Assembly (NCBI GenBank): GCA_946614165.1 | Contig: CAMOGQ010000008.1 | Span: 1-46,707, forward strand | Source of the DNA: an uncultured Lachnospiraceae bacterium | GTDB lineage: Bacteria > Bacillota > Clostridia > Lachnospirales > Lachnospiraceae | Direction of reading: 5' to 3' | DNA length: 46,707 nucleotides | Part shown: positions 31,616-39,907 of the stretch, piece after piece | Numbering within the stretch: position 1 is the first letter of the stretch | How the letters are laid out: each line of letters starts with the position of its first letter | Notes under the pieces: generated by a model | What the model was told of the DNA's origin: nothing | Databases searched by the model: none | The model's input: only the letters and a program-made list of their open reading frames with translations | Translations under genes and position numbers: made by a program

Positions 31616-32773
31616 TCAGAGCTGTGACAGTCTTTTCTTTAATTCCTCAAATCCCTCAAGATAAGAAGGCATCCGCTTCCGGAGTCCGTCCCGGATCTCC
31701 TCCTCTTTGTCAAACAGATCCACAAAGGCTTTTTTAAGTCTGTCAGGCTCCGTCATTTCCCCCACAGGAAGGACATATCCCTCTTCTCTTCCGAACAGAT
31801 CCCTGGCAAGGCCTGCAGCCTTGGTGGAATATCCCGTCACAAGGGCCGGAACGCAGGAGGAATAGGCGGCGATGGAGGCATGGGTCCTGGCTGCCACAAG
31901 AAACCTGCATCCGGCAATATAGCCTTTCAGTTTCCTGCAGTCACAGTCAGGCACCATAAAGAGCCTGCCTGACGGCATAAATTCTCTCCCAAGCTCCCAA
32001 AGAACGGTCCGGTCGTCATTTCCCCTCTGCACAACATGGGGGATCAGGGCCACCGCAAAGTCCGTCTCCTTCAGAATATAGCGGACCAGCTGCCGGTAAT
32101 TTTCCATGACCATTCCGGGAACCCTTTCCCTGCCTACCAGAAGTGGACTCAGATTGATTCCAATGGTCCTCCCTGCGGAAAAGCCCTCCGGCCAGGGCAT
32201 GGATTCACTCTCCAGCAGGAAGGCCGTATCCGGTGCCAGGCATACCCTTTCAAAGCCCGCCTCCCGGAAAAGATCGTATGTAACGGATTCCCTGGCTGTG
32301 ATCAGAGAATAGGCCTTCATGTCTTTGATAAACTCCGGATCCCGGAAGAGTTCCTTTTCCATGGAGCATCCCAGAAGAACGGTAGGATGCCGGCCGGCAA
32401 TACTTCTGTGGACCCTTATAAATCTGGGATAGTAGTCATAACAGTAATTATCCCCGCCGATGGAAACGCCTGTAAGTTCCCTTCCGGCCTTTGAAAGAGC
32501 CTTCTCGTAGGGAACGGCGTCCATAGGGAAATAATCATGCCTTATCTTCAGGTCAAAATACGCCTTCCAGTATGCCGGATCAGCTTTGGAAACAGGTTCC
32601 ATGGCCGGAGAGACCTGCACGATCTGATCTATGCCGTATTTCCTTTCTTCCTCCGGATTTTCGGAAAAAAGAAGAGCAGCCGGCTCACCGATCAGCTTTA
32701 CCGCTGTTCTGACCAGTGCCTCGCATCCGTGATTGCCGCTGCCTCCGTGATCATAGAGAAAGTATCCTTCCAC
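31616..32773 (-). CDS. polysaccharide pyruvyl transferase family protein
   Basis: The 385-residue protein matches the pyruvyl transferase family: YLYDHGGSGNHGCEALV-like N-terminus (FLYDHGGSGNHGCEAL, 5-20), VSIGGDNYCYDY, LLGCSMEKEL, SLITARESVTYDLF, LAPDTAFLL, and the late AARTHASIAAYSSCVPALVTGYS. These enzymes add ketal pyruvate from phosphoenolpyruvate to a sugar and so give the chain a negative charge, which can serve as an anchor for SLH-type proteins. The start is a GTG with AAAGGA nine bases upstream. Next in the operon is a GT2 gene 16 bases away. Confidence 0.93.
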   Translation of the reverse strand: MEGYFLYDHGGSGNHGCEALVRTAVKLIGEPAALLFSENPEEERKYGIDQIVQVSPAMEPVSKADPAYWKAYFDLKIRHDYFPMDAVPYEKALSKAGRELTGVSIGGDNYCYDYYPRFIRVHRSIAGRHPTVLLGCSMEKELFRDPEFIKDMKAYSLITARESVTYDLFREAGFERVCLAPDTAFLLESESMPWPEGFSAGRTIGINLSPLLVGRERVPGMVMENYRQLVRYILKETDFAVALIPHVVQRGNDDRTVLWELGREFMPSGRLFMVPDCDCRKLKGYIAGCRFLVAARTHASIAAYSSCVPALVTGYSTKAAGLARDLFGREEGYVLPVGEMTEPDRLKKAFVDLFDKEEEIRDGLRKRMPSYLEGFEELKKRLSQL

Positions 32774-32852
32774 TTCTTCTGTTCCTTTATATTATGAATG
32801 ATATAAGAATTATACCCTGCTGCCGCATGGGCAGTACCGGATATCTGCCCTG

Positions 32853-33848
32853 CTATGATCTTCCGGCTATCTTCTTCAGCATGCGGTAGCCCCTGATGCT
32901 TTCTTTCACGATCCCATAGCGTCTCTTCTCCAGATTTCCGGTCAGCCAGTCCTGAAAGAGGATCCCGCTTTTTGCCAGATGTTCATTCCTGCAGATATTC
33001 TGCAGCTCCCTTACACGACAATCCAGCAGGTTTCCCGGACAGTGGAACAGCGAAAAAAACACGTAATCCGCGATCCTTCTTTCCGTGACCGATCTGTTTG
33101 TTCCGGTGAAGGCTCCGTTTTCTGCAAGAAAGTCCCTGCAGCGAAGATTGAGTTTCAGCTGAGCTACATAATCGATCTGATCATCCGCGGCCAGCAGAGC
33201 GGATCCCGAAGCATTCTGCCGGTAATAATACCCGCAGTAATTATCGATATAAATGGTCTTCGTCCTTCGGTAGACCTTCAGATAAAAGTCGAAATCCTCC
33301 GCCAGATGCATGTTTTCGTCAAAACAGATCCCCCGGATCAGCTCCCTGGAAAACAGTTTTGCGACGCAGTATCCGTAGATCCCCGTCCTCCTTTGAACCT
33401 CCGCGAAGTCTGCAAGAATGTCCTGCAGGGAATACTTTCCCTCCGGATGCCCTGTCAGCATCTTTTCTTTGCGGTCCGGATGGTCCCAGAATTTTTCCAC
33501 CCCGCTGATGACAAGGTCCGGCGCATGCTTCTCCATACACCCCATCAGATGCTCCAGATAGCCCGGCGCCAGTTCGTCGTCGCAGTCCGCAAAGGTAATA
33601 TACCGGCCCGCAGAGCGCCTTATTCCTTCGTTTCTGGCGGCGGATACGCCCATATTCCTTTGATGAAAGACTTTAATGCGGGGATCCTTTCCGGCCGCCT
33701 CATCGCATATCTTTCCGGAAAGGTCCTCCGACCCGTCGTCGATCAGAATGCATTCGAATTCCCGAAAGGTCTGCGCCGCCACCTGTTTCAGGAAGCCTGT
33801 CAGGTATTTTTCTTTATTAAATACAGGAACAATTACGCTGAGTTTCAT
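32853..33848 (-). CDS. family 2 glycosyltransferase
   Basis: A 331-residue GT2 with KLSVIVPVFNKEKYLTGFLK, CILIDDGSEDLSG, MGVSAARNEGIRRSAGRYI and FADCDDELAPGY as the metal site. The acceptor-side motif HLAEDFDFYLKVYRR is shared with several other transferases in the operon. The product ends with a basic segment (RGYRMLKKIAGRS). It begins seven bases after the stop of the next upstream GT2 gene, so translation is probably coupled. A 79-base spacer follows it. Confidence 0.92.
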   Translation of the reverse strand: MKLSVIVPVFNKEKYLTGFLKQVAAQTFREFECILIDDGSEDLSGKICDEAAGKDPRIKVFHQRNMGVSAARNEGIRRSAGRYITFADCDDELAPGYLEHLMGCMEKHAPDLVISGVEKFWDHPDRKEKMLTGHPEGKYSLQDILADFAEVQRRTGIYGYCVAKLFSRELIRGICFDENMHLAEDFDFYLKVYRRTKTIYIDNYCGYYYRQNASGSALLAADDQIDYVAQLKLNLRCRDFLAENGAFTGTNRSVTERRIADYVFFSLFHCPGNLLDCRVRELQNICRNEHLAKSGILFQDWLTGNLEKRRYGIVKESIRGYRMLKKIAGRS

Positions 33849-33855
33849 GGTCCTC

Positions 33856-34863
33856 TTATTTTTTCATTCTGCTGTAGTAGCGGTAAAGGATCCCCGCCTG
33901 CCTGTATTTGACAAAAAGAAGCAGAACTTTCAATTTTGGATCCGTCTTTGGAAGCCCGATCTTCCGGAAGGCCTCCCTGAGAATTTCCGACCGCAGGACC
34001 GTTCTGATCTCCTTAAGAGCCTCTTTCTTATCCAGGGCCGCGGCCCTGCCAATGACACTGCAGGCATAATAAATGATATGGAGATGCAGCTGACGGCTGA
34101 AATCATACTCCTTCGCCTGGTCAAAAACGTCCCGCAGCTTATCATTCATCAGACAGTATACATCCCAGGCACCGTAGTTATAACGGGTGGTGATGGACCC
34201 TGCATTCTCGTAGTAATAATACAGCCCCTGACCCTTCAGGTAATAAAAGCTGTCCGCATAATATCCCGCCAGGGCGCTGAAAAGGTTGTCCTCCGACCAT
34301 CTCACCTGCTCATCGAACCTCAGACGGCGGCTTTCAAGAAACTCTCTTCTGTACAGGCAGCGCCAGACCGCAAGAAGGGGCCCGTAGTCTACCCTTTCCT
34401 CCATGATCAGTCTGGGGAAAATACTTTCCACCATATCCTTCCTGTCGTATCTGCCTCCCCGGATCTGCTGCGTGATCGGATATCTTTCCCCGGAAGCAGG
34501 GACCCTTACGACATCCGCCATCACAAAGTCTGTTTTTTCCCGGACGGCCGTTTCGTAGAGGATCCGGTACATATCAGGGCTGCAGGTGTCGTCGGAATCG
34601 GCAAATCCTATATATTCTCCCTGTGCTGCGGCCATACCCGCATTTCTGGCGCTGCTGAGTCCCCCGTTTCTCTTATGGATGACACGGATCCTTTTATCTG
34701 TCCCCGCCGCTTCGTCGCAGATGGCAGGACAGCCGTCTGTAGATCCGTCGTCCACCAGAATGATCTCTATGTCGGACAGACTCTGGGAGCGGAGGCTCTC
34801 GATGCATCTGACCAGATATTTTTCTGTATTAAATACAGGAACGACGATACTGACCTTGATCAT
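33856..34863 (-). CDS. family 2 glycosyltransferase
   Basis: A 335-residue GT2: VSIVVPVFNTEKYLVRCIES, IILVDDGSTDGCPAICDEAA, GGLSSARNAGMAAAQGEYI and FADSDDTCSPDM. The C-terminal half has VRWSEDNLFSALAGYYADS, in the place of the YEDxxF motif of its neighbours. It is very similar in build to the GT2 that follows it (32853-33848), which suggests a tandem duplication followed by divergence. Donor and acceptor are unknown. Confidence 0.92.
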   Translation of the reverse strand: MIKVSIVVPVFNTEKYLVRCIESLRSQSLSDIEIILVDDGSTDGCPAICDEAAGTDKRIRVIHKRNGGLSSARNAGMAAAQGEYIGFADSDDTCSPDMYRILYETAVREKTDFVMADVVRVPASGERYPITQQIRGGRYDRKDMVESIFPRLIMEERVDYGPLLAVWRCLYRREFLESRRLRFDEQVRWSEDNLFSALAGYYADSFYYLKGQGLYYYYENAGSITTRYNYGAWDVYCLMNDKLRDVFDQAKEYDFSRQLHLHIIYYACSVIGRAAALDKKEALKEIRTVLRSEILREAFRKIGLPKTDPKLKVLLLFVKYRQAGILYRYYSRMKK

Positions 34864-34952
34864 GAATAAAATCTGCCTTCTTTATCAAATCAGACAGCAA
34901 CTGTCCAAATGCCGATTATTATATAGATACTTTCCCCGCAGGGCCTGATCTT

Positions 34953-36905
34953 TCACTCAAAAAGCTTACCAAGCTTTGCGATCTCCTGCCGGTTGGAGTA
35001 GTCCCCCTGCCTGCAGGCAGCCATAAGCTTCTCTTTCAGACCTGGTCTTGAAAGGATCCCTGCAATGGCTTCGGCGCAGGCTTCGTTCTCCATAGGAACG
35101 ATCAGCCCATCCACCCCGTCCGAAAGCTGGCTCTTTGCGGTAGGGTAATCCGATATGATCACAGGCTTTCCCAGAAGCTGGGCTTCTTTTACGGAAACAG
35201 AATATCCCTCATAGCGGGACAGCTGCAGGTAGTAATCGCAGGCCAGTATATAGGGATAGGGATTTTCCTTTTTGCCCAGGATGGTCACATGGTCCTGCAT
35301 GCCGGCTTCCTTAACAGCCATGGATATTTTATCCAGGTCTCCGCCGTAGCCGATGATATACCAGTGAACCCTGTATCCCTTTTCACGGATCCTTCGAAGG
35401 ATATCCGGCAGATTGTCAAAGTTCTTGGCATGGCAGAACCTGCCTATGGACAGGAATAGGATGTCCTCTCCTTCCGGCATCTCCTCAAGCGCGGAAAAAG
35501 CCCCTGCCTGCCGTGCAATGCTCTCCTTTGGAAGCATGTTCCTGATCAGGACCATCCTGGTCTCCAGAGAGGGAAACTTTTTAAGGAACTGTCCTGCAAC
35601 GTCCTCTGAGATGGACACGATGTGGTCGTACTTTTCCCACATCTTCAGCTCGGACGCCGTATCCACATCCACCTTTCCGTAATCCGTATGGATCCAGGCG
35701 GCTTTTTTCTTCGCTCTCACCTTTTCGGCTGCGAAATAGTGGGGAGTCAGAAAACTGATGGCCAGGTCATACTCCCCCCTGCCGACTTCCGGCATGGCAA
35801 AAGCGGTATATTTATGGCTGTATTCGATTCCCACCTGATTGTCCGGAGAAAGGCCCAGTCTTCTGACCTGCAGGGCAGCGGCCGTTTTCCCAAGGGCTCT
35901 TCCTGCCGCCACTTTGAACTGTTTCTTTAAAAACACTTCTTTTCCGGGGATCTCCAGGCAGGTATAGGGAAGGCTTTCCGGCAGAAGATTTACTTTTTCG
36001 GGAAGATATTTCAGAAGTTCCCCTTTATGCCGCATGAGAAAAAGGTCCACCTGGAAAACGTCATAATCCATGGCCTCCAGAAGACCCAGCAGAGCTCTTT
36101 CCGCTCCGCCCAGTTCCATGGCGTGGGAGAAGATCAGGATCGTCTTTTTCTCTGCATGGCCCTTTTGATCCTGCCCTTCTTTTTCCCCCGAGACTGTACC
36201 ATTTATCCCTCTGGTCCTTTTTCTGAAAAAATCCTTCCCCAGGATCCTGTGCAGGGGCTTTGTCAGGGTGCTGCGGATGATATCCCTGCGGCTCATCCAG
36301 CTCTTGGCATACCAGTGGATCGAAAAAGTCTTTTTTGTCCTGTTCAGCCTTCCCGTGGGATCGTCATAGGGATTGAAGCACTCTGCCGGAAAAACTTCCG
36401 CTCCTTCCAGATGCTGGCGCCTGCCGTTTGGCACAAGGCCGCATTTTACAAGGGCCCGGGTATTCAGAATGGGGCAGCCCGTTACGCCGCTTCTGCCGTC
36501 AAGCAAGTCATCGTACTCGGAAAGCAAGGTCCTGACCACAGGGTTTCCGGCCTCCGCTCCGAACCCAATGCCCGTATTTACATGCCCGTCGTCTTCAAAG
36601 CCCAGAAAAGCGGGATATTTCAGAAAGCAGTCGAAGCTTTTCACCACTTCCACATCGGTATCAAAGTAGATCCCGCCTTCCTTCTCCAGGATGACCAGCC
36701 TTGCATAGTCGGACAGAAAGGCATACTTTTTTTCCGCTGCGCACATGCGGGTATAGCCGTTTCCTGTTACATCGAAATTGTCCTCGTTCCATTCGATGAT
36801 CTCGTAATCCGGACAGTGCTTTTTCCAGCTGGCAATGCATTTGTCTGCAAGAGGAGGCTTTTCCCCCCGTCCGAACCAGCAGTAGTGGATCTTCTTTGGA
36901 ATCAT
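34953..36905 (-). CDS. fused GT32-GT4 bifunctional glycosyltransferase
   Basis: The 650-residue protein joins two enzymes. Residues 1-230 are a GT32/OCH1-like GT-A domain: IPKKIHYCWFGRGEKP at the start, FLSDYARLVILEKEGGIYFD, the metal site DTD (82-84) and the late SIHWYAKSW (195-203). Residues 231-252 are a charged linker (Glu/Lys/Gln). Residues 253-650 are a GT4 GT-B domain with ILIFSHAMELGGAERALLG, LFLSIGRFCHAKNFDNLPDI and LQLSRYEGYSVSVKEAQLLG. Two successive sugars may thus be added by one polypeptide. I see no frameshift or stop at the junction. Confidence 0.92.
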   Translation of the reverse strand: MIPKKIHYCWFGRGEKPPLADKCIASWKKHCPDYEIIEWNEDNFDVTGNGYTRMCAAEKKYAFLSDYARLVILEKEGGIYFDTDVEVVKSFDCFLKYPAFLGFEDDGHVNTGIGFGAEAGNPVVRTLLSEYDDLLDGRSGVTGCPILNTRALVKCGLVPNGRRQHLEGAEVFPAECFNPYDDPTGRLNRTKKTFSIHWYAKSWMSRRDIIRSTLTKPLHRILGKDFFRKRTRGINGTVSGEKEGQDQKGHAEKKTILIFSHAMELGGAERALLGLLEAMDYDVFQVDLFLMRHKGELLKYLPEKVNLLPESLPYTCLEIPGKEVFLKKQFKVAAGRALGKTAAALQVRRLGLSPDNQVGIEYSHKYTAFAMPEVGRGEYDLAISFLTPHYFAAEKVRAKKKAAWIHTDYGKVDVDTASELKMWEKYDHIVSISEDVAGQFLKKFPSLETRMVLIRNMLPKESIARQAGAFSALEEMPEGEDILFLSIGRFCHAKNFDNLPDILRRIREKGYRVHWYIIGYGGDLDKISMAVKEAGMQDHVTILGKKENPYPYILACDYYLQLSRYEGYSVSVKEAQLLGKPVIISDYPTAKSQLSDGVDGLIVPMENEACAEAIAGILSRPGLKEKLMAACRQGDYSNRQEIAKLGKLFE

Positions 36906-37028
36906 ATCTTCTGCCTCCTGCAGCAGCCTGCCAGATCAGGCTTTCCGGACTGAAGAGACTGACATCCGCAGTCCTCCAGACAGAACAAGTATAAAGCATA
37001 TACAGAGTCACTGCTTTTTTATTTCCTG

Positions 37029-38132
37029 TCAGAACAGCCCCCAGGCGAGGTGCATCTGATAGTAATAAAAGGCCAGATAAAACAGGATCATCAGCCCGTA
37101 TACCATGAAACGGCTGCTGTCTTTATACATATAGTTTATCTCCCAGGGCAGCAGTATATATCCGTACAGACTGGCATATATGGGAAGCCTCCCCACAAAA
37201 ATACCGCTGGTGAAAACTGAGATCAGATAGAGTCCGGCTGTGATCAGAGACATGTTGGTACAGAGATTGATCAGCGGATTGTTGGTCCTTTCAATGGCCT
37301 TTCTTCCCATAAAGGCAAATACCGCCGGCATTGAATAGACCAGAGCCCTGATGGGACTGGTTCCGTTGTCATTGAACCCCCGGAAATCCGATACCACATT
37401 TACATACTGTGTCTCCGCCAGCAGATATTCCATGATATCAGTAAAACGGTCTGCGTAGATAACAGCCAGAAAAGCCAGCCCGATAAAGAGAATGGTCCTG
37501 CCGTTCCACGCCCTTCCCTGGGCGATCAGATAGATCGGGAGCATCAGCAGGGCCGATGCATGAAACTGGGAAGCCAGAAGGATCAGCAGGATCACCTGGA
37601 TATGCTTTCTCTCAATCATCCATCCCGTCCCTGCAAAAATGATGGTAACAGCCATAAACTGCCTGGTTCCGTTGAACATCCAGGAAATATAGTCTGTTGA
37701 AGCTATAAAGAGGAAAACCGACGTCACATAGCTGATGGAATACTTTCTGTAGACGGTCACCAGGATCAGGCCCTGCAATGCGGCTATGATCGTGAAATAG
37801 ACCACCTGGCTGCTGCTGACTGCCGCTTTAATAAAAGCGGACAGGGCAAAAAAGGCCCAGTCCTTCCCGGAGGGATCCAGATACTTCAAAAAGCCGGAAA
37901 AGGTTTCCGGCATCTGAGAAAACGTGTAAGCATAATTGGATGTGTCGCCGATATTACCCCTGTGCCCCGCTATCCAGATAACGGGAAGGAAGGTCAGAAG
38001 TGCAAACAGCCAGTTTGAGCGGATCACCGGCCGGCCGCCCTGCCATTCCATATGGTCTGTCTTTACGAACCTCTGTATCAGGTCCATAGCTCCGATCCAG
38101 AAGAGAATCAGCACAAAATTCGATCTCAGCAA
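37029..38132 (-). CDS. EpsG-family polysaccharide polymerase (Wzy-like)
   Basis: The 367-residue polytopic membrane protein has about ten helices and the EpsG signs: HRGNIGDTSNYAYTF in the first outer loop, MFNGTRQFMAVTIIFAGTG and LASQFHASALLMLPIYLI. EpsG/Wzy proteins join lipid-linked repeat units outside the membrane, so the pathway should include a flippase. The length is normal. It sits right after the GT4 gene and before the GT32-GT4 fusion, and no other polymerase is present in the window. Confidence 0.9.
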   Translation of the reverse strand: MLRSNFVLILFWIGAMDLIQRFVKTDHMEWQGGRPVIRSNWLFALLTFLPVIWIAGHRGNIGDTSNYAYTFSQMPETFSGFLKYLDPSGKDWAFFALSAFIKAAVSSSQVVYFTIIAALQGLILVTVYRKYSISYVTSVFLFIASTDYISWMFNGTRQFMAVTIIFAGTGWMIERKHIQVILLILLASQFHASALLMLPIYLIAQGRAWNGRTILFIGLAFLAVIYADRFTDIMEYLLAETQYVNVVSDFRGFNDNGTSPIRALVYSMPAVFAFMGRKAIERTNNPLINLCTNMSLITAGLYLISVFTSGIFVGRLPIYASLYGYILLPWEINYMYKDSSRFMVYGLMILFYLAFYYYQMHLAWGLF

Positions 38133-38186
38133 AATATCTCCTCCGCGCAGGCCGCATTTTTCGGGCGCTCCTTCCCGGCTGCTGCC

Positions 38187-39254
38187 CTAAAGTCCCATGG
38201 CATCCAGTGCCTCCCGGACCACATCCTGCCTGTCGAATTCTTTTTCCATCTTCTTTCGTCCCAGAAGTCCCATCTCTTCCCTCTCTGCAGGGGATCTGTC
38301 CAGCATCTCCTGCATGGCCAGGGCGAAATCTTCCGTATTTCTTTTCCTGCAGAGGATCCCGGTCACCCTGTCCTCAACAGCTTCCCTGCATCCGGGGATA
38401 TCCGAAGTGATCACGGGCCTGCCGGAAGCAGCGGCCTCCAGGTTGACGTTGCTCATGCCTTCATGATAACTGGGCATGACCACACAGTCCGCCATGGCGT
38501 AAAAAGGACGGGGGTCTTTCTGGAAACCGTGGAATACGGCCAGCCCCTCCTCTTCCAGCTGACGGACCTGTTCCTCATAGCCTTCTTCGAAAAAGCCTGC
38601 CAGATCCAGTATAAAATCCCCCTTAAGGCGCCGGACGGCGGCAAAAAGTTCATCCATGCCCTTCTCCCGCATGATCCGTCCCAGATAAAGGAAACGGAAC
38701 TTCTCGTTCCGGGGATAGGGCGTACAGGCAAAGTAGTCCAGGTTGACGCCGGCTCCGTGCAGGATGACCTGCCTTTCCTTTTCTACGATGCCCCGGCGGA
38801 CAAATTCTTCGGCATTGGCCCGGTTTTCAAAAAAGACCTTTCCGGCCCCTTTCAGTCCCCTCCTGTAAAGAAAGGTCACAGCCCTGGCCATCTGTCTGGA
38901 CTGGAAGGCCGTTCCCAGCCCCTGTACGTTGGCATAGTAGGGAATCCCTGCCATCCGGCAGGCCAGGCCTCCGTAGATATTGGGCTTGATGGAATAGGTC
39001 AGGACCAGGTCCGGACGGATCTTTTTCAGGATCCTCCTGTAGCTTCCAAGAAGCTGCAGGTCCCGGAAAGGGTTTGTCCCTCTTCTCTCCATATCTGCCG
39101 GAATACACTCCGCTCCCATAGCCGTAAAGTCATCTTCATGGCCCACATAGGGCATACAGAGAAAGACCCGGTGCTTCTCTAAAAGCGTGCCGATCAGCTC
39201 CCTCCGGAACTGCCAGAGCATATAGGAATGATTTGTCAGTATCAGGATATTCAT
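38187..39254 (-). CDS. family 4 (GT-B) glycosyltransferase, early-acting
   Basis: The 355-residue enzyme has MNILILTNHSYMLWQFRREL, VLTYSIKPNIYGGLACRMAG and YYANVQGLGTAFQS in the acceptor half. The donor half has FRFLYLGRIMREKGMDELF and CVVMPSYHEGMSNVNLEAAASG, the retaining E-x7-E region. It belongs to the WbpT/PglA-like GT4 group that adds the second sugar to the lipid-linked monosaccharide. Its start overlaps the stop of the initiating transferase gene by four bases (ATGA), which supports that step order. It is probably cytoplasmic or membrane-peripheral. Confidence 0.93.
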   Translation of the reverse strand: MNILILTNHSYMLWQFRRELIGTLLEKHRVFLCMPYVGHEDDFTAMGAECIPADMERRGTNPFRDLQLLGSYRRILKKIRPDLVLTYSIKPNIYGGLACRMAGIPYYANVQGLGTAFQSRQMARAVTFLYRRGLKGAGKVFFENRANAEEFVRRGIVEKERQVILHGAGVNLDYFACTPYPRNEKFRFLYLGRIMREKGMDELFAAVRRLKGDFILDLAGFFEEGYEEQVRQLEEEGLAVFHGFQKDPRPFYAMADCVVMPSYHEGMSNVNLEAAASGRPVITSDIPGCREAVEDRVTGILCRKRNTEDFALAMQEMLDRSPAEREEMGLLGRKKMEKEFDRQDVVREALDAMGL

Positions 39255-39847
39255 TTCTTATCTTCTCCGGCAACGCCCTCCGCCCGGATCACGGCTGTGA
39301 TCGTACGCAGGAAACATTTCAGGTCCATGGCAAAACTGAGATGGCTGACATACTCTCCGTCCAGTCTGGCCTTCTCTTCGATATCCAGCTCATCCCGGCC
39401 GTTGACCTGGGCCCAGCCTGTCAGGCCCGGGGTAACGTCATTTGCTCCGTATTTGTCCCTTTCCTCGATCAGGTCGTACTGATTCCAGAGGGCGGGCCTG
39501 GGACCCACGATAGACATATCCCCCTTCAGGATGTTGAAGATCTGGGGAAGCTCGTCGATGGACGTCCTCCGAAGGAAGCGCCCAGTACGGGTCAGCCACC
39601 TGGAGGGATCCTTCATCAGATGGGTGGGCACGTCTTTGGGGCAGTCCGAGCGCATGGTGCGGAACTTGAGGATCTCAAAGTAGGTCTTATGCTTTCCCAC
39701 CCTCCTTTGCCGGAACATGACAGGTCCCGGGGAGTCCAGCCGGACGGCCAGGGCAGCCAGAAGAAGGATGGGCGATAAGATCACTGCCCCTGCGGCTGCC
39801 AGCAGAAGGTCCAGTATTCTTTTTATATATCTGTCATAAATGTGCAT
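39251..39847 (-). CDS. initiating phosphoglycosyl transferase (PglC-type sugar transferase)
   Basis: The 198-residue monotopic enzyme has the single re-entrant helix LDLLLAAAGAVILSPILLLA, the SPGPVMFRQRRVGK motif, FEILKFRTMR, the catalytic region RRTSIDELPQIFNILKGDMS, VGPRPA and PGLTGWAQVNGRDE. It transfers a phospho-sugar to undecaprenyl phosphate and so starts the repeat unit. Short length and the missing N-terminal four-helix part place it in the PglC/WecA-independent monotopic group, as in EpsL. It lies directly after the two BY-kinase genes. Confidence 0.95.
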   Translation of the reverse strand: MHIYDRYIKRILDLLLAAAGAVILSPILLLAALAVRLDSPGPVMFRQRRVGKHKTYFEILKFRTMRSDCPKDVPTHLMKDPSRWLTRTGRFLRRTSIDELPQIFNILKGDMSIVGPRPALWNQYDLIEERDKYGANDVTPGLTGWAQVNGRDELDIEEKARLDGEYVSHLSFAMDLKCFLRTITAVIRAEGVAGEDKK

Positions 39848-39907
39848 TCTTTATTCTCCGTAGAAAGTGAGAATTCACGATGACTGAAAAAAGGCTGTCT
39901 GACTGGA

